From Ficedula albicollis (Eukaryota; Chordata; Aves; Passeriformes; Muscicapidae), in the NCBI RefSeq assembly GCF_000247815.1, contig NC_021677.1, positions 17,151,687 through 17,215,686 on the forward strand: a stretch of 64,000 bases of DNA. Reading direction: 5' to 3'. Position 1 is the stretch's first letter; every line of letters begins with the position of its first letter. The notes under the pieces are model-generated. The model had not been told where the DNA came from. It saw nothing but the letters and a program-made list of their open reading frames with translations, and did not search any database. Shown here in pieces: positions 13,101-64,000 of this stretch. The position numbers and the translations under genes are program-made.

Positions 13101-16100
13101 ATTACCTTGTGTAAGGTGAAGCACCACTAACAGAAAATAAATAGTATTACCTTGAGACAGTCTATACCAAAAAAAACCCCTGGACTGTCAAACTTTCCTA
13201 CTGAAATTTTACAGCTCATTGGATTGTAGATAGAAACCAAGATTTCCCTGCCAGTCATAGTGAATGTCTCAGTCATAAAGGATAAAAGATAACCCAGTTG
13301 ATTTCAAGAGCCTTATTTTATGTAATTCTGATACAGCATTTATGAGACAATAAATATTATATTCATTATACACAAATGATTCAATCATGAATATTTTAAA
13401 ACAATTACTTAAAGGCCCAGAATCTAAAATAGTTAAAATACAGATGATTTTAATGGTGTCATATTAAAACAATTTATCTTACAGTTATTCAAAATTTGAA
13501 TGAGACAGGAAATCAAATTTCAGAGCCCGAAGACAAAACCCACCAGCTCAGCTGTTGTGTCAGATTGCTATCAAACTGTAGCCTGTATCTTTGCATTCCA
13601 CTAAGAGCAATGGAAACTTACAGGCACAAGCTTCCAAAGCTGGAAATTGCTTATACACCCACAGGGACTAGGGCTAATCAAATGCCATGTTTTGGTCTGA
13701 CTCTTTCTAAAGATATGTAGCTATTTATCCAAGAAATATGCAAGGCTGCTAAAAGAATATACAATGAGTATATTACAGGAAGTAGAATGTTTTCTTTGCA
13801 ATCTGCATAAAAGCATCAAAATATCCTGTAATTGATATACCTAAAAATTCCTAGAGTAATTAAACTGTAGACAAGATAGTCTGTTACTTAGTTGAAGTTA
13901 CAACTTTCTCAATTTGCATAATATCTGCCTTACATAAATTCTTTTGACATTTCAAAAATCTTCCAGAAGTGTACATGATGCTGGAAACTAAACTATTTCA
14001 GTACTGAGAAACTGTTACTGGATACTAAATATGGCCGCTGCAATCTCTGCTCTCCTGTGCAACAGCAGTTTCTGGCAAATGATGTTGTTACTAAACCAAT
14101 TATAATAATTAAATGGGAAAAAAACCCCATAATTCTCTCACTACAGCTGGGCACACCGTTTTTCACAAAGCTTTTCCACATAAAATAGTTATCTGTGTAC
14201 TGTGAACTCAGTCACTTCTCATAGTCCTCAAGCAAATGCTTTTTTCTTGATCTGGAGTCCTAACTTAAATGCAGTTGTAGATGGATGCTTTTGATTAACT
14301 GTGTTCACATCATCACTGGATGTCTCCATAAAATAATAACTTGTTGAATCGTAGGTGTTTAGACTGATTGACTGAAATTCCTTCAGGAAAGCTGAAGGTA
14401 ATATCTTTATCCTGACTTCTCAGAATGAGTTCAGCTAAGAATGTTGCTACAAATACAGGGAACTGAAAACAGCAATATTTTGGGTAAATATTAGTAATAA
14501 TTTTTGTCAGTATTTGTCAGCATTTCTTGAGAATTTTTTAAGTTTATATAGTAAAGATATAAAAGGTTTCAGTATACATACCGGCTACAGAGAAAAGCTT
14601 GAAGCCATGATAGTGGAAGAAGAAAATTAACTATTACCAATGATCTTAATTCCATGATGTCTTTCTCTGCCACCTTTGATAGTAAAAGTGATGCTCTCAA
14701 GTGTCCAGCAAGTCATGAAATGCTCATTGATGTCAGCTGCTTTAATTTATTACTGCTTGACAGAAAGATTATGAGCATATATTACAAAAAAAATCCTATT
14801 TGACAACAGTGATGAATTTTTTTTGTCTTTTCTGTCAGAGAAAGGGAAATTTCTGTCTGAAACTCAGTTCTCAAGTTTGAGTTGCTGGGGAGTGCTGTAG
14901 TCCCTTATCTTCATAAAGAAGATACTTCTCAGAAGTGGAAAAAATAAAATTTCGGATTTCATTAATAAGAACTTAAACTGATTTGCCGGAAATAATGTGA
15001 TATTTACAGTTGTGAAATCTTAATTATATATTTATCATAGTATCATATTAATTATATGTTTATCACAGCATGGTTAGAGGCTGTGTTGAGGACTTACTAT
15101 TTTTTCACTTTTGATCATGATTTTCAGAAGTGACAAGTGATTTTGTTCATTTACTTTAGGGCTTTTTATAAGGCAGATGCAGAAAATTTTCAACAGAAAT
15201 TTTTAAATTTAGGATCTCAATTCTATTATCAACAGCCATTTACTTCATCCACCTTCTGTTGCTGGGGAGAGGAATGGGGAGTAGTAAGGGGAAAAAAAAA
15301 ACAACCAGGAAAACCAAAAAGGCAGACCTTCATGTCAACAAAAATTTAATGTTCTCATTTTAATTACAACCGCGTTGAGCTAGTGCTGAAATTATGTTAA
15401 GTCACTGTCTCTCCTGGGCTTCTTCCCACCACTCAGAAGAGGTAACTGAGAGTTTCCCTTCCTCTTCACTCCCCTAACCTGACCTTCCCTCAGCTTCCCT
15501 TCTCTGACCCTTAATGCACTGCCCCTGGGTGCTGGAAGCACATGGAAGCACCAGGGCAAGCACAGTGTTGGCAGCTGTGGGCATGGCTTGTGATCTGGTT
15601 GTTGTGGTATTGGTGGGGATGACAGAGGAGGCCCCTCTTGTGCAGGCAGATTGCCAAGGAAAAGGCCCCATCTATTCCCACTTTTTTCAGAGGCTCACCC
15701 CAGTATGGTGAATACAGGAAAGGATGAAGAAATTCATATGGAAAGATAACCCATGCATTTTATGTTTCAGAGGGAAATTTTTCTTATATCGAGACTATTT
15801 TTTCAACAAGCAATTATTTTGCTAGTGAGAAATGACAGGATCAAACAAGTTCTTGTTTTACTGTCAAATCAGTGATGGCAGAGATGCTTTGAACATATCC
15901 AGTGCATTCAACACTTCACCTCTAATGTGGAGAGATTCAAGTATAACAGAACTGGAATTGATCTGTGATGTTGGCAGGAAGGTGGAAATTAACTTGTGAA
16001 AGTGTCCAAAGTACCATAGTGCAATGGTCTGCCCCATTTTGGGTTTGCCATCTGCCCTTGGCAGTGCTAAGCTGGTGGGCAAAGGCTTGCTTAGCTCCCT

Positions 16101-16668
16101 TGCGTAGTCAGGAAATCAGCTGTGCCATGGACAGGTCTCTGTACCCAGGCAAAGTTTATCAGTTTGTTTCAAAAGTCGCAAAAGGGTGAGATGAACACAA
16201 TCACCCAGTAGAGTGAATGGAAGTTAATGAAAAAAGAGTTAATACAGAAATCTGAGATCTCTATCTCTGTTCATTCATCTCTTACCATCTTTTATTCACA
16301 CAGTCTTTTCAGCAGTTCCAAAACTCCTGCACTTCATTCTTCCACTTTGTGTGCTGGTCCAATATTATTTCTTTCCTTATCAGCTAGTGGTCATAATTTG
16401 TGTATTATTTGTCTTTTTGCTTTTGGGTGTAATACCAAATTTGTTCAGTGAAGGCAGGTAAAAGTGTTTGAGCTGTTACAAATAGAAGCTATTATAAAAA
16501 CCTTGTAAGAATGATAATAAACTGGAAGAGGTTTGCATTTTCTTTTTTCTTCCTTTTCTAAGTGGATTTTAGGTGTGTTGAACTTGATAAAGAGGAGATC
16601 CTGTTTGGCTGGTACTCTGCTGTTGCAATTTCTGCAAGCTGTGGGAATGAGGGAGGGCATTGCAATTC
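7165..16668. other. Long intergenic stretch upstream of MUC6
   Basis: About 9.5 kb of AT-rich DNA. I looked on the minus strand for the 5' exons of a head-to-head mucin such as MUC2, which flanks MUC6 in mammals, and saw none. Only a (TTTG)n repeat and short GA runs stand out. Confidence 0.55.
8653..8684 (+). repeat. (TTTG)n simple repeat
   Basis: About eight tandem TTTG units in intergenic DNA. Confidence 0.9.
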
Positions 16669-16678
16669 TATATATAAA
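16669..16678 (+). promoter_or_regulatory. TATA box of the MUC6 promoter
   Basis: TATATATAAA lies about 104-113 bases upstream of the ATG at 16782, so a start of transcription near 16700 would give a 5' UTR of about 80 nt. That interval contains no upstream ATG. Two C/EBP-like TTGCAAT sites lie just upstream (about 16623-16629 and 16660-16666). The TATA box is seen directly; the start site and factor binding are inferred. Confidence 0.7.
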
Positions 16679-16781
16679 GCATCCAAGCTTGAAGAGGGCA
16701 GCCTAGAAAGTGGCAGCACTGGCACTGCCTGCTTGGAACAGAGGGGAGCACTGAGAACACTGCCCAGGCAGGGCGTGCATC

Positions 16782-63471
<46,690 letters not shown>

Positions 63472-64000
63472 GTAATGTATCTCCATATAACTTCCTTTAT
63501 CATGGATTTGCTTTTAATGCCTTTTTTTGATGAGTGTATTACATATCCTTTGGTTGTGATCCTGTTTGTACCCCTTGCCTCCGTCTTTTTGCCTTTCTGC
63601 AGTTATTTTTTATAAAGCTATCCTGATGTCTTAGCTTTCATACAGGTTCCCTGCTGTTCAATATTTTAAGCATTAAGAAGTGTGAGTTAAAAGAGTCTGA
63701 CAGGATGCACTTCAGGAGAGCCACAGAATCTTTATTCTGTCGTTTTAAAAAGCAGTGTAAGAAACCTCATATTGGAACAGGCTTTCCCCTCATTACTCTG
63801 CAGCCTTCCTGTTAGCTCTCACATGCTCTGCACACTTGGGCATATAGATACAGCATCTTAGTCTACTGCCCATTGAGTAGTTGTCTTATTTTCCAATAAG
63901 AAAAACCCCAAGTCATATGACCGCATTAACTGAGCCTTCCTGTCAATAATGTTCAATAACCTAGAGCCCTTCTCTCAGCAGGGAATCTGAGTGTCCCTGA
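63472..64000 (+). other. Start of the intron after exon R15
   Basis: Unique AT-rich intronic sequence, not part of the array. No further exon was recognised before the window ends. Confidence 0.7.

Overview
This is a vertebrate nuclear window, almost certainly from a bird and probably a passerine. It has long AT-rich introns, two CR1 LINE remnants with typical avian 3' ends, a CR1 reverse-transcriptase fragment, and three sequences that read as avian ERV-type solo LTRs. It holds one recognisable protein-coding gene, on the + strand: the first ~47 kb of a gel-forming mucin that I identify as MUC6 (in chicken, the beta subunit of ovomucin). The identification rests on my recollection of the family, not on a database search.

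Layout: 1-16668 is intergenic. It contains a CR1 fragment (488-670), a (AGGGA)n repeat, a 310-bp solo LTR with a 5-bp target-site duplication (2467-2776), an isolated CpG-rich block (about 2790-3340), a 713-bp pure poly-C run (4543-5255) and a second solo LTR (6561-7164). A TATA box at 16669-16678 precedes the MUC6 start codon at 16782.

Exons 1-27 (16782-42915) encode a signal peptide followed by D1, D2, D' and D3 assemblies (VWD, C8 and TIL modules). All splice junctions could be placed with consistent phase. Exons 28-33 (43720-48425) are short Thr/Ser/Pro exons, all phase 1-1. From 48846 to 63471 lies a tandem array of near-identical PTS exons (435 or 444 nt, 145 or 148 codons, no Cys), each followed by an intron belonging to one of four recurring classes (A-D). 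The array includes one unit interrupted by a 1261-bp poly-C run, one frame-breaking fusion of two units (about 60976), one hybrid intron (about 59470) and a terminal exon that is half repeat and half unique. The C-terminal cystine-knot end of MUC6 is not reached.

Functionally the N-terminal D domains of such mucins drive disulphide-linked multimerisation, while the PTS array is the heavily O-glycosylated, gel-forming part. The most noteworthy features are the multi-exon, recently homogenised PTS array and the evidence that at least one poly-C run stands in for missing sequence of nearly the same length.
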